Positions 17,386 to 26,146 of a stretch of DNA of 64,000 nucleotides are shown here, piece after piece; the stretch's first letter is position 1; the number at the start of each line of letters is the position of its first letter. Below the pieces are notes generated by a model that was not told the DNA's origin, made no database searches, and worked only from the letters and a program-made list of their open reading frames with translations. The position numbers were made by a program, and so were the translations under genes. Source of the stretch: Chryseobacterium foetidum (GTDB lineage Bacteria; Bacteroidota; Bacteroidia; Flavobacteriales; Weeksellaceae); the NCBI RefSeq assembly GCF_025457425.1, contig NZ_JAMXIA010000001.1:2542001-2606000 (forward strand), read 5' to 3'.

Positions 17386-17423
17386 TATGAGCATCAGAAT
17401 TATTTAAATAGTCTAGTCCAATC

Positions 17424-17500
17424 GCTCCATCGGAGCATTATCTATGTCGGACATAATTTTATTGATAAAAGTGCAGTCCGTAGGACTGCTATCTGTGTTC
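17424..17500 (+). repeat. REP-like palindrome pair
   Basis: Two short palindromes with three-base loops stand in the same orientation: GCTCC-atc-GGAGC (17424-17436) and GCAGTCC-gta-GGACTGC (17473-17489). Each is followed by a TATCT-TGT-type tail. The second, with its tail, recurs in reverse orientation near 48157. Confidence 0.65.
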
Positions 17501-17618
17501 TGTAATTGGGATTTAAATTAAATTTTTTCGCTTCCCAATGCAACTGAATTGCTTTTGAAATCATGTGATAAAATTGTAGATTTTGAAATCAAAAAACATT
17601 TAGAAACCACTAATATAT

Positions 17619-18085
17619 TTATCCAATATTTATTATTAAACCATAATTTTCGTCCATTTGTAGGATAATATCCTTGAAATTAGTTGTAGTTTGAAATAGC
17701 TCTGTAGCCTGATAATTATAGTGAGGCTCATTTAATTTTCTACAATAAATTTCAAAGTCTTTTAAAAAATTAACCTGTGACAATTCGGATAATAATTTTT
17801 CTTTATCATCTAAGGCAAATAAAAAAACGGCAGAATTTCTGTTTAAAGAAAGTTTATTAGAATATTGATCTAAGCCAAAAATTATTTTTTTCTCATCAAT
17901 AATGAAACTTAGTAAATCTGAAAAAATGTGTGAATTAAAATTTTGGTTAATTTTTTCTGTAGTAGATTCTAAATAATTCCAATAATTATCTGTAATCTTT
18001 CCATACCATTTTTTTGAATTTCAGAATTTAAAATCAGTTCATTAATTGAAGTATCGAGATTAAATTTTCTTACATCTACAATCAT
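17619..18085 (-). pseudogene. Unknown gene with a homopolymer frameshift
   Basis: A minus-strand gene starts with ATG at 18085 (MIVDVRKFNLDTSINELIL) and is thrown out of frame at a run of seven A residues (18009-18015 on the plus strand as T). Adding one A restores a continuous frame of about 155 codons that reads KWYGKITDNYWNYLES ... IIDEKKIIFGLDQYS ... ELFQTTTNFKDIILQMDENY and stops at 17619. The sequence is ordinary protein composition with no stop for over 120 codons after the shift, so it is a real gene remnant, phase-variable gene, or a sequencing error. I do not recognise the family; size and composition resemble small immunity-type or SMI1-like cytoplasmic proteins, but there is no firm support. 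Confidence 0.65.
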
Positions 18086-18125
18086 ATTTTTATTTTATTA
18101 TAAAACAGAGAATAAATTTTGATAA

Positions 18126-18150
18126 CAAAAAAAGAGCGTTTCCGCCCTTT
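18126..18150 (-). terminator. Intrinsic terminator of bshA
   Basis: On the minus strand AAAGGGCG pairs with CGCTCTTT (one G-T pair) around a GAAA tetraloop, followed by a run of T. It begins seven bases after the bshA stop. Confidence 0.9.
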
Positions 18151-18156
18151 CTTATT

Positions 18157-19305
18157 TTATACTTTCGTCAGTTCCCCTTTGAAATTCTCAATCGTCGTCT
18201 TATACATTTCCTCGTAAATTGGGAGAACGTTTTTCAGGTCAAACTTAATCGCCTGCTGCTTGGCATTGATTTTCATTTGGGCTAAAAGTTCCTCGTTGCT
18301 CAGAAGCTTGATGCAGTAATTGCTCATTGCCTCCACATTTCCAATCTCAGCAAGGAAACCTGTTTCCCCCTGAATATTCACTTCGGGAATTCCTCCGGCA
18401 TTGGAACTGATAACGGGAGTGTTGGCAGCCATCGCTTCCAAAGCAGCAAGACCGAAACTTTCCTGTTCAGATGGAAGTAGAAATACGTCAGAAAGCTGAA
18501 GAATTCTGTACAGATCATTCACTTTACCCAAAAGTCTGATTTTGGAAATCAGTTCGGGATTGTGTTCCAGAAACTGGTTTACCTTTTCCATATCCGGACC
18601 TTCACCAATAATGATGAGTTTTGATTTTACCTTTTTCTCCACACTTTTAAAAATCTGCAGAACTTCTTCAACCCTTTTGACAGGACGTAAGTTGGAAACG
18701 TGAATCAGGATTTTCTCATCCGGATTGGCAAATTGCGTACGCTGGCATTCATTGCATTCATCAAATTCAGAATTATCGATAAAATTGGTAATCACCTGAA
18801 TTTCTTTTTTAATTCTGAAAAACTGAAGCGTGTCTTTTTTCAAACTTTCAGATACCGATGTGATTGCATCCGACTGGTTAATAGAAAATTCTACTGCGTG
18901 TTTATAGCTCGGGTGCTGACCTACCAAAGTAATATCAGTTCCGTGAAGAGTGGTCACCAAAGGAATATCGTTATTGTCTTCTTTCAGCATCTGCTTTGCC
19001 GTAAACGCTGCATAAGCATACGGAATTGCGTAATGCGCATGCAGTAAATCAAGTTTGTAGAGATTCACAACACGGTAGATCATCGAGCTCAACGCAATAT
19101 CATAAGGCTGATACTGAAAGAGTGGATAAGTCTGCACGTTTACCTTGTGAAAAAATATATTGGGATTGGTAATATCTAATCTTGCAGGCAGGGCAGAACT
19201 GATGAAATGTACCTCATAGCCTTTGTTGGCGAGAGACATCCCGAGCTCTGTTGCTACAATTCCGCTTCCTCCGTAGGTAGGATAGCAAAGTATGCCTATT
19301 TTCAT
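18157..19305 (-). CDS. bshA: N-acetyl-alpha-D-glucosaminyl L-malate synthase BshA
   Basis: This 382-residue GT4 glycosyltransferase joins N-acetylglucosamine from UDP-GlcNAc to L-malate, the first step of bacillithiol synthesis in the cytoplasm. The BshA-specific N-terminus KIGILCYPTYGGSGIVATEL is present, as are PYDIALSSMIYRVVNLYKLD, DLLHAHYAIPYAYAAF, LVTTLHGTDITLVGQ, the ISNLRPVKR-type HVSNLRPVKR motif and the E-x7-E motif PSEQESFGLAALEAMA. Length fits the family. It lies 33 bases downstream of the GH3 gene on the same strand. Its presence implies that the cell uses bacillithiol as its low-molecular-weight thiol; bshB and bshC are not in this window. Confidence 0.94.
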   Translation of the reverse strand: MKIGILCYPTYGGSGIVATELGMSLANKGYEVHFISSALPARLDITNPNIFFHKVNVQTYPLFQYQPYDIALSSMIYRVVNLYKLDLLHAHYAIPYAYAAFTAKQMLKEDNNDIPLVTTLHGTDITLVGQHPSYKHAVEFSINQSDAITSVSESLKKDTLQFFRIKKEIQVITNFIDNSEFDECNECQRTQFANPDEKILIHVSNLRPVKRVEEVLQIFKSVEKKVKSKLIIIGEGPDMEKVNQFLEHNPELISKIRLLGKVNDLYRILQLSDVFLLPSEQESFGLAALEAMAANTPVISSNAGGIPEVNIQGETGFLAEIGNVEAMSNYCIKLLSNEELLAQMKINAKQQAIKFDLKNVLPIYEEMYKTTIENFKGELTKV

Positions 19306-19338
19306 TTTTACTTATTAATTTATAGTTTTGGATAAGAT

Positions 19339-21027
19339 TTAATTTGATTTTGCTTTAAGATCAATTCCCGCACCCGCTTTTAGATTATCATTCACTAAAA
19401 CCGGCAGTCTACCGTGAATTTTTGTCTTTCCTTTCAAAGCATTGGCTGTTGCTGTCATCGAATCATCATTGTTCTCGTAAGAAACTAAAACAGTTGAAAT
19501 TTTAGACAGATCAATATCCTTCAAAGCATACGGACTTCCGAAAACATTCAGAATGACATTGTGTTTCTTTGAAAGTTCGTTGAGGATTCTCTTGGATTCA
19601 ACAGATATTTTATAAGGTTTGTACGCTGTAGAATTATCTTTATGAAAACCTACCAATACCGTTGAGCCAGCCGGAATCGTTTTAATCTCATTTGCTTTTT
19701 TAAAAATCACCGAACTTTGCATTTCATTAGCAAAAGTCTGATAAGATGCTTCTTCTAGAGGAACGTAATATGTGTTTTCTTTTAAATGTAAAAGTTTCTT
19801 TTCGTCTTTAATTAAAGTTAAAGCATTTGAGTACATTTCCTGAACAATCGCCGTATGTGAAGCATTGTTCAGATCAGAATTGATATTTTGCGGATTTTTC
19901 GGAGTGTATTGGTTTATGCCTAAAAAATATTTGGTTAACAAAATTTTCTTTACACTTTCTTCCACTCTCGCCTGCGGAATTTCGCCGTTATCGATTGCTT
20001 TTTGAATTAATCTTTTACCTTCAGCAACTCCCTGAGAAAACAACATAATGTCATTTCCTGCTTTGAAAGCCATAGCATCCAGTTCGCCTGGCTTGTATTT
20101 ATTGGCTACAGCACCCATGTTTAGGGCATCCGTGATGATCAAACCTTTATAGCCAAGTTTCTCTTTCAGTAATCCTGTGACAATATTTTGTGATACGGAA
20201 GCAGGAATACCTTTTCTGGATTCCAAAGCGGGAACGTAAAGATGAGCGACCATCACACCGCCGATATTTTTATTCATCAGAGCTTTGAAGGGAGCAATTT
20301 CAACCTCATTTAACCTGTCAATTTTATGGGAAACTACTGGAAGATCCAGGTGAGAATCTGTGCTGGTATCGCCATGGCCAGGGAAGTGTTTGATAGCAGC
20401 AAGAATATTGTTGTTCTGCAAGCCGTTGGAGTAGGCGAGGGCAGATTTGGTAACATTCTTTACTTCTGAACCGAAACTTCTGTTTCCGATAATAGGATTA
20501 TTTGGGTTAGTGTTGACATCCACCACTGGTGCAAAGTCCCAGTTGATCCCCATTCTGTGACAGTCTTCTGCAATTTTGGCAGACATTTTTTCAATCAGAT
20601 CTTTATCCTGAATAGCTCCGAGTGTCATTGCCCAAGGGTATTTGTGAGCCGTGGCAATTCTCTGGTACAATCCCCATTCTGCATCCATCCCGATCATCAT
20701 TGGAGTCTTAGATTTTTGCTGAAATTCGTTAACAAGAGTGATTTCTCTCGCAGCATCGTCCTGCATCAGAATAAGACCACCAATCTGTTCATTTTTAACG
20801 ATATTTCTGATTTCATCTATGTGATTATCACCTTTATTGGTATAAAGTGCCACTATAAACAGCTGACCCAGTTTTTCGCTTTGGGAGAGGGAATTGTATT
20901 TGTCGTCAACCCATTTTTCAGCTTTTTTGATATCCGCTTTAGACCAATCTTTGGGCTGATACTGAGCATGAAGATTTACATTTAAAATTAATAAAACGAT
21001 AAGCGCTACGTTTGATAATTTTTTCAT
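19339..21027 (-). CDS. Glycoside hydrolase family 3 protein, NagZ-like
   Basis: This 562-residue exported enzyme probably removes terminal beta-N-acetylglucosamine, for example from peptidoglycan fragments. A signal peptide (1-20, LHAQ) precedes the TIM barrel. The diagnostic NagZ-type loop KHFPGHGDTSTDSHLDLP (about 208-225) carries the His-Asp dyad used as general acid. Other motifs are GMDAEWGLYQRIA, FAPVVDVNTNPNNPIIGNRS and IITDALNMGAV with the catalytic aspartate. A C-terminal beta/alpha sandwich-like domain (about 400-562) follows; there is no beta-lactamase domain as in the longer Bacteroidota relatives. It is upstream of bshA in the same transcript. Confidence 0.9.
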   Translation of the reverse strand: MKKLSNVALIVLLILNVNLHAQYQPKDWSKADIKKAEKWVDDKYNSLSQSEKLGQLFIVALYTNKGDNHIDEIRNIVKNEQIGGLILMQDDAAREITLVNEFQQKSKTPMMIGMDAEWGLYQRIATAHKYPWAMTLGAIQDKDLIEKMSAKIAEDCHRMGINWDFAPVVDVNTNPNNPIIGNRSFGSEVKNVTKSALAYSNGLQNNNILAAIKHFPGHGDTSTDSHLDLPVVSHKIDRLNEVEIAPFKALMNKNIGGVMVAHLYVPALESRKGIPASVSQNIVTGLLKEKLGYKGLIITDALNMGAVANKYKPGELDAMAFKAGNDIMLFSQGVAEGKRLIQKAIDNGEIPQARVEESVKKILLTKYFLGINQYTPKNPQNINSDLNNASHTAIVQEMYSNALTLIKDEKKLLHLKENTYYVPLEEASYQTFANEMQSSVIFKKANEIKTIPAGSTVLVGFHKDNSTAYKPYKISVESKRILNELSKKHNVILNVFGSPYALKDIDLSKISTVLVSYENNDDSMTATANALKGKTKIHGRLPVLVNDNLKAGAGIDLKAKSN

Positions 21028-21142
21028 ATTAATTAGAATAGAGACAAAAATACAACTAAAAAATTAGCCTTAACCCAATTTTTCATTTTTTTGGTATATG
21101 ATTTGATTTGGCAACAGCAATTAAATATATAAATTTTTTACA

Positions 21143-21655
21143 ATGAAAAAAATATTTCCAATTTTCATATTTGCATTACTAAGCATTTTCGCAGTGAGCT
21201 GCGATAATAATGATGATGTGATCGTACAAGAGCCAGTAGCTACAGATGTCGCAAGAATGCGTGATGTGACTGGTACCCTAACAGCAGCAAACAGTTATTC
21301 TATAAATACAGGAATTAATATTTTAAGTAGCGATGTTGTTTTAGTTTACAGAAATTTCAATTCAAATTTACCTAATACCACACCTGTATGGCAACTATTG
21401 CCAAAAACGTTCTATCTGTCAAATGGTAGAATTTTAGAATTTAATTTTCTATTTGATCCTACCAACGTAGAGATTTATTCAGAAGGGAACTTTGACCTGG
21501 CAACAATGACACCTGCTGAAGCTGCTGAGTTTAAAACAAATCAAACATTCAGAATAGTTTTAATTCCTGCAGATCCGGCGAAAAATGCAAATAAACCAGA
21601 CTATAGAGATTACAATGCTGTAGTAAAGTATTACAATCTGAAAGAGCCAAAATAA
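21143..21655 (+). CDS. Putative lipoprotein of unknown function
   Basis: This 170-residue protein has a lipoprotein signal peptide with lipobox FAVSC (Cys20) followed by an acidic DNNDD stretch, the usual surface or outer-membrane sorting context in this phylum. The mature part contains a beta-rich domain (SINTGINILSSDVVLVYRNF, VWQLLPKTFYLSNGRILEFN) and ends YNAVVKYYNLKEPK. I recognise it only as a type common in Chryseobacterium. It is a single gene with a terminator directly downstream. Confidence 0.75.
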   Translation: MKKIFPIFIFALLSIFAVSCDNNDDVIVQEPVATDVARMRDVTGTLTAANSYSINTGINILSSDVVLVYRNFNSNLPNTTPVWQLLPKTFYLSNGRILEFNFLFDPTNVEIYSEGNFDLATMTPAEAAEFKTNQTFRIVLIPADPAKNANKPDYRDYNAVVKYYNLKEPK

Positions 21656-21687
21656 GGGAACAATATCTTTTCAATTTTTTATAATTA

Positions 21688-21725
21688 AAAAGCTTCGGGA
21701 AATTTTTTCCGAAGCTTTTGTTTTT
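21688..21725. terminator. Bidirectional terminator between the lipoprotein gene and ribA
   Basis: AAAAGCTTCGG pairs with CCGAAGCTTTT (11 perfect pairs) around a ten-base loop, followed by GTTTTTAT on the plus strand and A/T-rich sequence on the minus strand. It ends at the ribA stop. Confidence 0.85.
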
Positions 21726-22320
21726 ATCTGTCATTATCATCCAAAAGATGACCGAAAAAATCTTTCTTTGTCTGAAGATATCCGCGGCTATTTTCGTTTG
21801 CCGGGATTTGTAATGGAATGCGGGAATTAAGTTCAATGTTGCTTTCTTCAACAAATCTTACTTTCTCAGGATTGTTTGTGAGCAGATTGATTTTTTTTAT
21901 TTCCAGATTGTTTAAAATATCTATGGCAACACCAAAGTTTCTGTCATCTGCGGGAAGTCCGAGTTCCAGATTAGCCTGAACAGTGTCAAAACCTTTTTCC
22001 TGGAGCGAATATGCACGAAGTTTATTGATTATTCCTATATTTCTGCCTTCCTGACGAAGGTAAATAACGATGCCCCCGTGTTCATGCATATATTTCATTG
22101 CTGCATCCAGTTGCTGTCCGCATTCACATTTTTGAGAATGAAAAACTTCTCCTGTAATACATTCTGAATGAAACCTGACGTTTACAGGTTGGGTAAAATC
22201 TGTGTTTTCAGCAACAATTGCCATGTGCGGCATCCAGTCCTGAGCATTTTCTGCAAACGCAATCATCCGGAAAGTACCGTGTTCTGTAGGAACATTAGCT
22301 TCCGCCTGAATTGTAATCAT
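21724..22320 (-). CDS. ribA: GTP cyclohydrolase II
   Basis: This 198-residue cytoplasmic enzyme converts GTP to the first riboflavin precursor, releasing formate and pyrophosphate. The zinc ligands are Cys54, Cys65 and Cys67 in SECITGEVFHSQKCECGQQL. The catalytic and GTP-binding loop LRQEGRNIGIINKLRAY and the terminal LLTNNPEKV motif are intact. It lacks the N-terminal RibB domain found in the bifunctional RibBA of many relatives, so it is a stand-alone or second copy. It lies nine bases after an upstream lipoprotein gene and is the last gene of a six-gene minus-strand run. Confidence 0.95.
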   Translation of the reverse strand: MITIQAEANVPTEHGTFRMIAFAENAQDWMPHMAIVAENTDFTQPVNVRFHSECITGEVFHSQKCECGQQLDAAMKYMHEHGGIVIYLRQEGRNIGIINKLRAYSLQEKGFDTVQANLELGLPADDRNFGVAIDILNNLEIKKINLLTNNPEKVRFVEESNIELNSRIPLQIPANENSRGYLQTKKDFFGHLLDDNDR

Positions 22321-22328
22321 TAATAAAA

Positions 22329-22778
22329 TTATTGTTTTTTGTTGCCATTCACTGCATTTTCAATGACAGCAACATTGGTTTTAATGCGGACTAAATATCT
22401 GTTTAAAATATTATCTTCATCAATTGTAAGTGATTTCCGCAGTTTCTGAATCTTTCTGTAAGATTTCTGCATGCCCTTGAGCTGTTTGTCTTTAGCGCTT
22501 TTATTTCCGGCATCGATTGCATAGAGATAATTCTGAAGACTGAATTTTAAAACAGAAACTTCTTCATTAATCTCTTTTTTAGAGAATACAGGAAATGTTG
22601 ACAGTAGATTGCTGATTTCTGCAGCATTGGCATTTTCAGATATTTTCACCGAAAAATCTTCGCCGGTATTTGCTTTTTTCTCAGTAATTCCTGTTGCTAT
22701 GGGTGAAGTGTTTCCTTTCTCAGTAGCACAGGATCCAAAAACAATAATAATTAATGCAGATAAAAAGAATTTTTTCAT
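22329..22778 (-). CDS. Putative lipoprotein, helical
   Basis: This 149-residue protein has a lipoprotein signal with lipobox FGSC (Cys17). The mature region is mainly helical and lysine-rich (FSLQNYLYAIDAGNKSAKDK, QLKGMQKSYRKIQKLRKSL) and may be periplasmic. No family is recognised. The start overlaps the DUF4254 stop by four bases, and ribA follows nine bases downstream, so it belongs to the same transcript. Confidence 0.7.
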   Translation of the reverse strand: MKKFFLSALIIIVFGSCATEKGNTSPIATGITEKKANTGEDFSVKISENANAAEISNLLSTFPVFSKKEINEEVSVLKFSLQNYLYAIDAGNKSAKDKQLKGMQKSYRKIQKLRKSLTIDEDNILNRYLVRIKTNVAVIENAVNGNKKQ

Positions 22779-23386
22779 TTTTGCTCCTTTTGATAAAGGA
22801 TTGGGTTAAGACTTTCATCATTGTACATTTTCATCTGTTTGTACACTTTCATCCTAACATTCCCGTTCTCAATATCCAAAAGAAGCTGATCTATTGAAAC
22901 TGAAAGATCTACTTTCTGAGTAAGAAGTACATCCAATTTAATCTGACAGTTTGCCCTATGCTCTTCAGATGCAGTATCTCTGTTTGCTTCCAAAGCCATG
23001 TGATAGACTTTAAGTGCTAAAATAGATAATCTGTCTACAGCCCACGCTGGAGTTTCAGTATTAATTTTTGCATCTGCTTTAGGAGAAATATCCTGATATT
23101 TATCTAAAAACCAACTGTCTATAAATTCTACTAGGTCAGTACGCTGTTGGTTTGAAGCATCTATTCTTCTTTTAAGTTTTAAAGCTTCAACAGGGTCTAT
23201 ATTTTCGTCTCTGACAATATCTTCAAAGTGCCACTGAACGGTATCAATCCAATTCTTTGCATACAAAATACGTTCCAAACTGTTGAGTTCATAAGGATTG
23301 TTGATTGGGGTATCTACGCTATCTAAAACATGATAGTCTTCAATACTCTGATTGAAGACTTTCCAGGCTGTCTCGGTGAAATTCAT
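22775..23386 (-). CDS. DUF4254 domain protein
   Basis: This 203-residue protein matches DUF4254, a Bacteroidota family of unknown role. Typical stretches are ERILYAKNWIDTVQWHFEDI, then IVRDENIDPVEALKLKRRID and DLVEFIDSWFLDKY. It is predicted to be cytoplasmic and almost all helical. It lies 12 bases after tatA and overlaps the following lipoprotein gene by four bases, which places it firmly in the envelope operon. Confidence 0.85.
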   Translation of the reverse strand: MNFTETAWKVFNQSIEDYHVLDSVDTPINNPYELNSLERILYAKNWIDTVQWHFEDIVRDENIDPVEALKLKRRIDASNQQRTDLVEFIDSWFLDKYQDISPKADAKINTETPAWAVDRLSILALKVYHMALEANRDTASEEHRANCQIKLDVLLTQKVDLSVSIDQLLLDIENGNVRMKVYKQMKMYNDESLNPILYQKEQK

Positions 23387-23398
23387 AAGGAAATCTTC

Positions 23399-23620
23399 TT
23401 AGTTTACAGTAGTATTGCTGCTGTTTGTAGTGGGATTTTCTTTTTTAACCTCAGTAGTTTTGTCCTCTTCCTTTACAGAATCTTTAAATTCTTTAATACC
23501 AGATCCTAAACCTCTCATAAGTTCCGGAATCTTTTTTCCTCCGAATAGTAACAGAACTACAAGGATCACGATAATCCAATGCCAGGCGGCAAATGGAGTT
23601 AATATTGTTAATGTATACAT
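23399..23620 (-). CDS. tatA: Twin-arginine translocase subunit TatA/E
   Basis: This 73-residue protein forms the pore component of the Tat export system in the inner membrane. It has one transmembrane helix (about 14-31, [19 protein letters not shown]), the conserved hinge FGGKKIPEL, the amphipathic helix [15 protein letters not shown] and an acidic/lysine tail. The N-terminal extension of 13 residues is usual in this phylum. No tatC is present nearby. Confidence 0.9.
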   Translation of the reverse strand: MYTLTILTPFAAWHWIIVILVVLLLFGGKKIPELMRGLGSGIKEFKDSVKEEDKTTEVKKENPTTNSSNTTVN

Positions 23621-23650
23621 GTCTAAAATTTTTACAAAGTTAATCTTTTT

Positions 23651-25213
23651 TTAATATGAAATCCATCCCAATGGATCTACCGGTGTTGTACCGTTCCAAA
23701 CCTGAAAGTCAAGTGTATAAGCTCCATCAAAATCCTGACCAACTGCTCCAACAGACGATCCTGCCGATACCTGCTGCCCTTTCGATACACTAACGCTCGA
23801 AAGATTTGAATAGATTGTAAAATACGCTCCGTGTTTTACAATCACTGTTTTTGTACCATCGTTATTGGCAATCACAGAATTCACGCTTCCCGGGAAAACA
23901 GCTTTTGCTCTTGAACCTGCCGGTACTGAAATTTTAATTCCGCTGTTTTCTTCTTTTATATTTTTAAATACAGGATGCTGTTGAATTCCAAATCTATGGG
24001 TAATCTGACCTTTATCTACCGGGAAACCAATTTTTCCTCTGTTTTCGGCAAAATTATTTCCTGCGATACCTGATGAAACTCCAAAGTTGGTGTAAGCTTT
24101 TGTTTCAGCAACTTTCTTTTCGTCTTCTTTTTTCTTGTCTAATGCAGCTTCGGCGTCTCTCGCAACTTTCAACTTATTTGCGGCCTCTCTTGCTTTTTCG
24201 TTGGCTTCGTCTGATGCTTTTTTAGCGGCAACTCTTCTTTCTTCATCTCTTGCATTTGCGGCAGCTTTGGCAGCATCAGCAGTACGTTTTCTTTCTTCTT
24301 CTTCTCTTTTTGCAGCGAGCTCATTTGCTTTTTTGGCTTCGGCTTCTGCTATTTTTCTTTCTCGTTCTAAAGCCTCAGCTCTAGCTTTATTTTCCGCTTC
24401 AATTCTTGCTTTTTCTCTTTCAGCAGCTATTTTAGCAAGACGTATCTTTTCAGCTTCTGCTTTCTTTCTCGATTCTTCTTCTGCTTTCGCTATTCTGATT
24501 TCTTCAGCAATAATCGATCTGATCTGTCCTTCCAAAGCTTTAGAGCGTGTCTGTTTTTGCTTCAGTTCAGCACTCAGAACACCTTCATTCTTTTTAAATT
24601 CTGCTACAAGCTGTTCTTTCTGTTTTCTTTCCACCTCAATTGTAGAAAGATCTTTTTTCTGGTTCACCAGAAGATTTTCTTTGGCATCAGCTGACCTTTT
24701 CTTAGATTCAACTGATTTTTTAAGTTCTACTGCAGCATTTGTGATTTCTGCTGCTTTTTTGTCCTGATAATCGGCATATTGCTTTAAATATTGAACGCGT
24801 CTTAAAGCTTCGCCCAGATTTTTTGAAGATAAAATAAATGTTACTTTATTTTGAACTCCTTTATTTTTATATGCTTTTACTAAAACTTCAGCATAATTTT
24901 TTCTTAAAACACTCAGTTCTTTATTCTGGCGGTTGATTTCAAGCTGACGAAGGTAGATTTCGTTTTCAATAAATTTCTTTTCCTTCTGTGTGTTGTTGTA
25001 AACCTTCTCCCTCAGAGCCAGTTTTTGATTGACATTCGTTAGATAAGATACAGAAAGTTTAGATTCATTTCTTGTTTTTGCCAGGTCTGAGTTAATCTGT
25101 GCAATCTGCTTTTTTAAATCTGCATTTTCCTTCTGCAGCTGTTCTTTATTTTTCTGAGCATTTGCAAATCCGAAGATTAAAAAACTCAATATGAGACTGA
25201 TTCTTTTGATCAT
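23651..25213 (-). CDS. EnvC-like murein hydrolase activator (coiled coil + degenerate LytM)
   Basis: This 520-residue periplasmic protein probably activates cell-wall amidases during division. It has a signal peptide (1-19, GFANAQ), a coiled coil (about 20-260), a long charged alanine/lysine/glutamate segment (about 240-370) and a C-terminal M23/LytM domain (about 405-520, starting THRFGIQQHP). The LytM zinc ligands are missing: NSGIKISVPAGS stands where the H-x3-D motif would be and TLDFQVWNG where H-x-H would be. That loss is characteristic of EnvC/NlpD-type activators, not of active endopeptidases. It overlaps the upstream DUF4292 gene by four bases and precedes tatA by 30 bases. Confidence 0.9.
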   Translation of the reverse strand: MIKRISLILSFLIFGFANAQKNKEQLQKENADLKKQIAQINSDLAKTRNESKLSVSYLTNVNQKLALREKVYNNTQKEKKFIENEIYLRQLEINRQNKELSVLRKNYAEVLVKAYKNKGVQNKVTFILSSKNLGEALRRVQYLKQYADYQDKKAAEITNAAVELKKSVESKKRSADAKENLLVNQKKDLSTIEVERKQKEQLVAEFKKNEGVLSAELKQKQTRSKALEGQIRSIIAEEIRIAKAEEESRKKAEAEKIRLAKIAAEREKARIEAENKARAEALERERKIAEAEAKKANELAAKREEEERKRTADAAKAAANARDEERRVAAKKASDEANEKAREAANKLKVARDAEAALDKKKEDEKKVAETKAYTNFGVSSGIAGNNFAENRGKIGFPVDKGQITHRFGIQQHPVFKNIKEENSGIKISVPAGSRAKAVFPGSVNSVIANNDGTKTVIVKHGAYFTIYSNLSSVSVSKGQQVSAGSSVGAVGQDFDGAYTLDFQVWNGTTPVDPLGWISY

Positions 25214-26055
25214 TTGATTTCAATTTTCTTGTAGGAAGACGGTACAGAATATGGTGTATCCATCCTCGAAAAAACAAAATTCGTATTTTCTAATAAAATC
25301 TGACTGTTTTTGCTTCCTTTTATAATTATTTTAACATTCTTTGGAAGCTTTACATTGTTCGGCTGCGTTTCCCAGTTTGAATATACGATTTCTACTGCAT
25401 CATCGGATTTCACATCTTTCAGTTTTACATCAGTCAGATTATAATCCTCTGAATACTGGAGATTTAATTTGTATTCCCGCTCACCACCGGCAGTCGTAAA
25501 TTTTAGATTCTGAATGGATTCCATCTGGTATCCCTGCATGTTTTTGGTGATTTTTGAGTTTCTCCCGCTGATGGTAAAAAATGTACGACCGATAAGCAGT
25601 TTTTCCAGATTTTTATAGTCGAAAAAATTGACGTTTAAAAGATTATTCAAATATTCAAAATCAGAATCGATATAATTTTTATTGTATCGATCCATTGCTT
25701 TTATCCCATCAGGAGTAATAATTGCTCTTGCAGCCGGGATTATCAAAAAGGAAATGTTTGACCATATTTTTTTATCAGTTTCAATATAAATTGTGGCGTC
25801 TAATGGACTCACACGGATATTATCAGCAGTAATTTTACTTGTGATTTTTAAATAATCAAACTTTTCATGAAGATAAATTTTTTCATAAAAATTAAGACGG
25901 TCACCTACGTTTTCAGCAGCGTCTACAGGATCCCTGGAATCAGGATTTTTGACAGTTAAACTGTCGGAATTCAGCGCTGTGTCATTCGCAGCTTTTCTCG
26001 ATTTACAGCTGAAAATGAAGAGAGTAAGTATGATTAAAGGAATCCATTTTTTCAT
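25210..26055 (-). CDS. DUF4292 lipoprotein (LolB-like fold)
   Basis: This 281-residue lipoprotein has lipobox FIFSC (Cys17). It matches DUF4292, a Bacteroidota family thought to share the LolA/LolB half-barrel that handles lipoproteins at the outer membrane; that role is inferred from fold only. Recognisable stretches are YEKIYLHEKFDYLKITSKIT, IYIETDKKIWSNISFLI and GYQMESIQNLKFT. It heads the operon DUF4292-envC-tatA-DUF4254-lipoprotein-ribA and overlaps envC by four bases. Confidence 0.82.
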   Translation of the reverse strand: MKKWIPLIILTLFIFSCKSRKAANDTALNSDSLTVKNPDSRDPVDAAENVGDRLNFYEKIYLHEKFDYLKITSKITADNIRVSPLDATIYIETDKKIWSNISFLIIPAARAIITPDGIKAMDRYNKNYIDSDFEYLNNLLNVNFFDYKNLEKLLIGRTFFTISGRNSKITKNMQGYQMESIQNLKFTTAGGEREYKLNLQYSEDYNLTDVKLKDVKSDDAVEIVYSNWETQPNNVKLPKNVKIIIKGSKNSQILLENTNFVFSRMDTPYSVPSSYKKIEIK

Positions 26056-26091
26056 ATTAAAATTTGCTAAAACTTTGCAATATTAACGCCA

Positions 26092-26117
26092 AACCACACA
26101 AAAGATTTTGTGTGGTT
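26092..26117 (-). terminator. Hairpin after the nucleotidyltransferase gene
   Basis: AACCACACAAAA pairs perfectly with TTTTGTGTGGTT around a two-base loop (12 bp). It lies 30 bases beyond the nucleotidyltransferase stop and before the DUF4292 operon. The minus-strand tail is TTTGGCG, a weak T-run, so efficiency is uncertain. Confidence 0.65.
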
Positions 26118-26146
26118 CGGAAATTATTTGTTTAAAGATAATCATT

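Larger units (their letters stand above)
17069..17618. other. 550-base non-coding gap rich in repeats
   Basis: Apart from the tandem repeat block and the REP-like palindromes listed separately, this gap is AT-rich and shows no gene. Long frames cross it on both strands only because the repeat period is a multiple of three; their translations are simple periodic peptides. Confidence 0.6.

Noticed and set aside
17182..17505. A 107-codon frame through the GC-rich repeat, and a 60-codon frame opposite
   Set aside because: Both are open because the repeat period is near 42; the peptides are periodic and run into REP-like palindromes, with no supported start.
24135..24767. A 210-codon plus-strand frame opposite the envC-like gene
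   Set aside because: It is the antisense of the Ala/Lys/Glu-rich segment and translates to a Ser/Ala/Phe-rich string without gene character.
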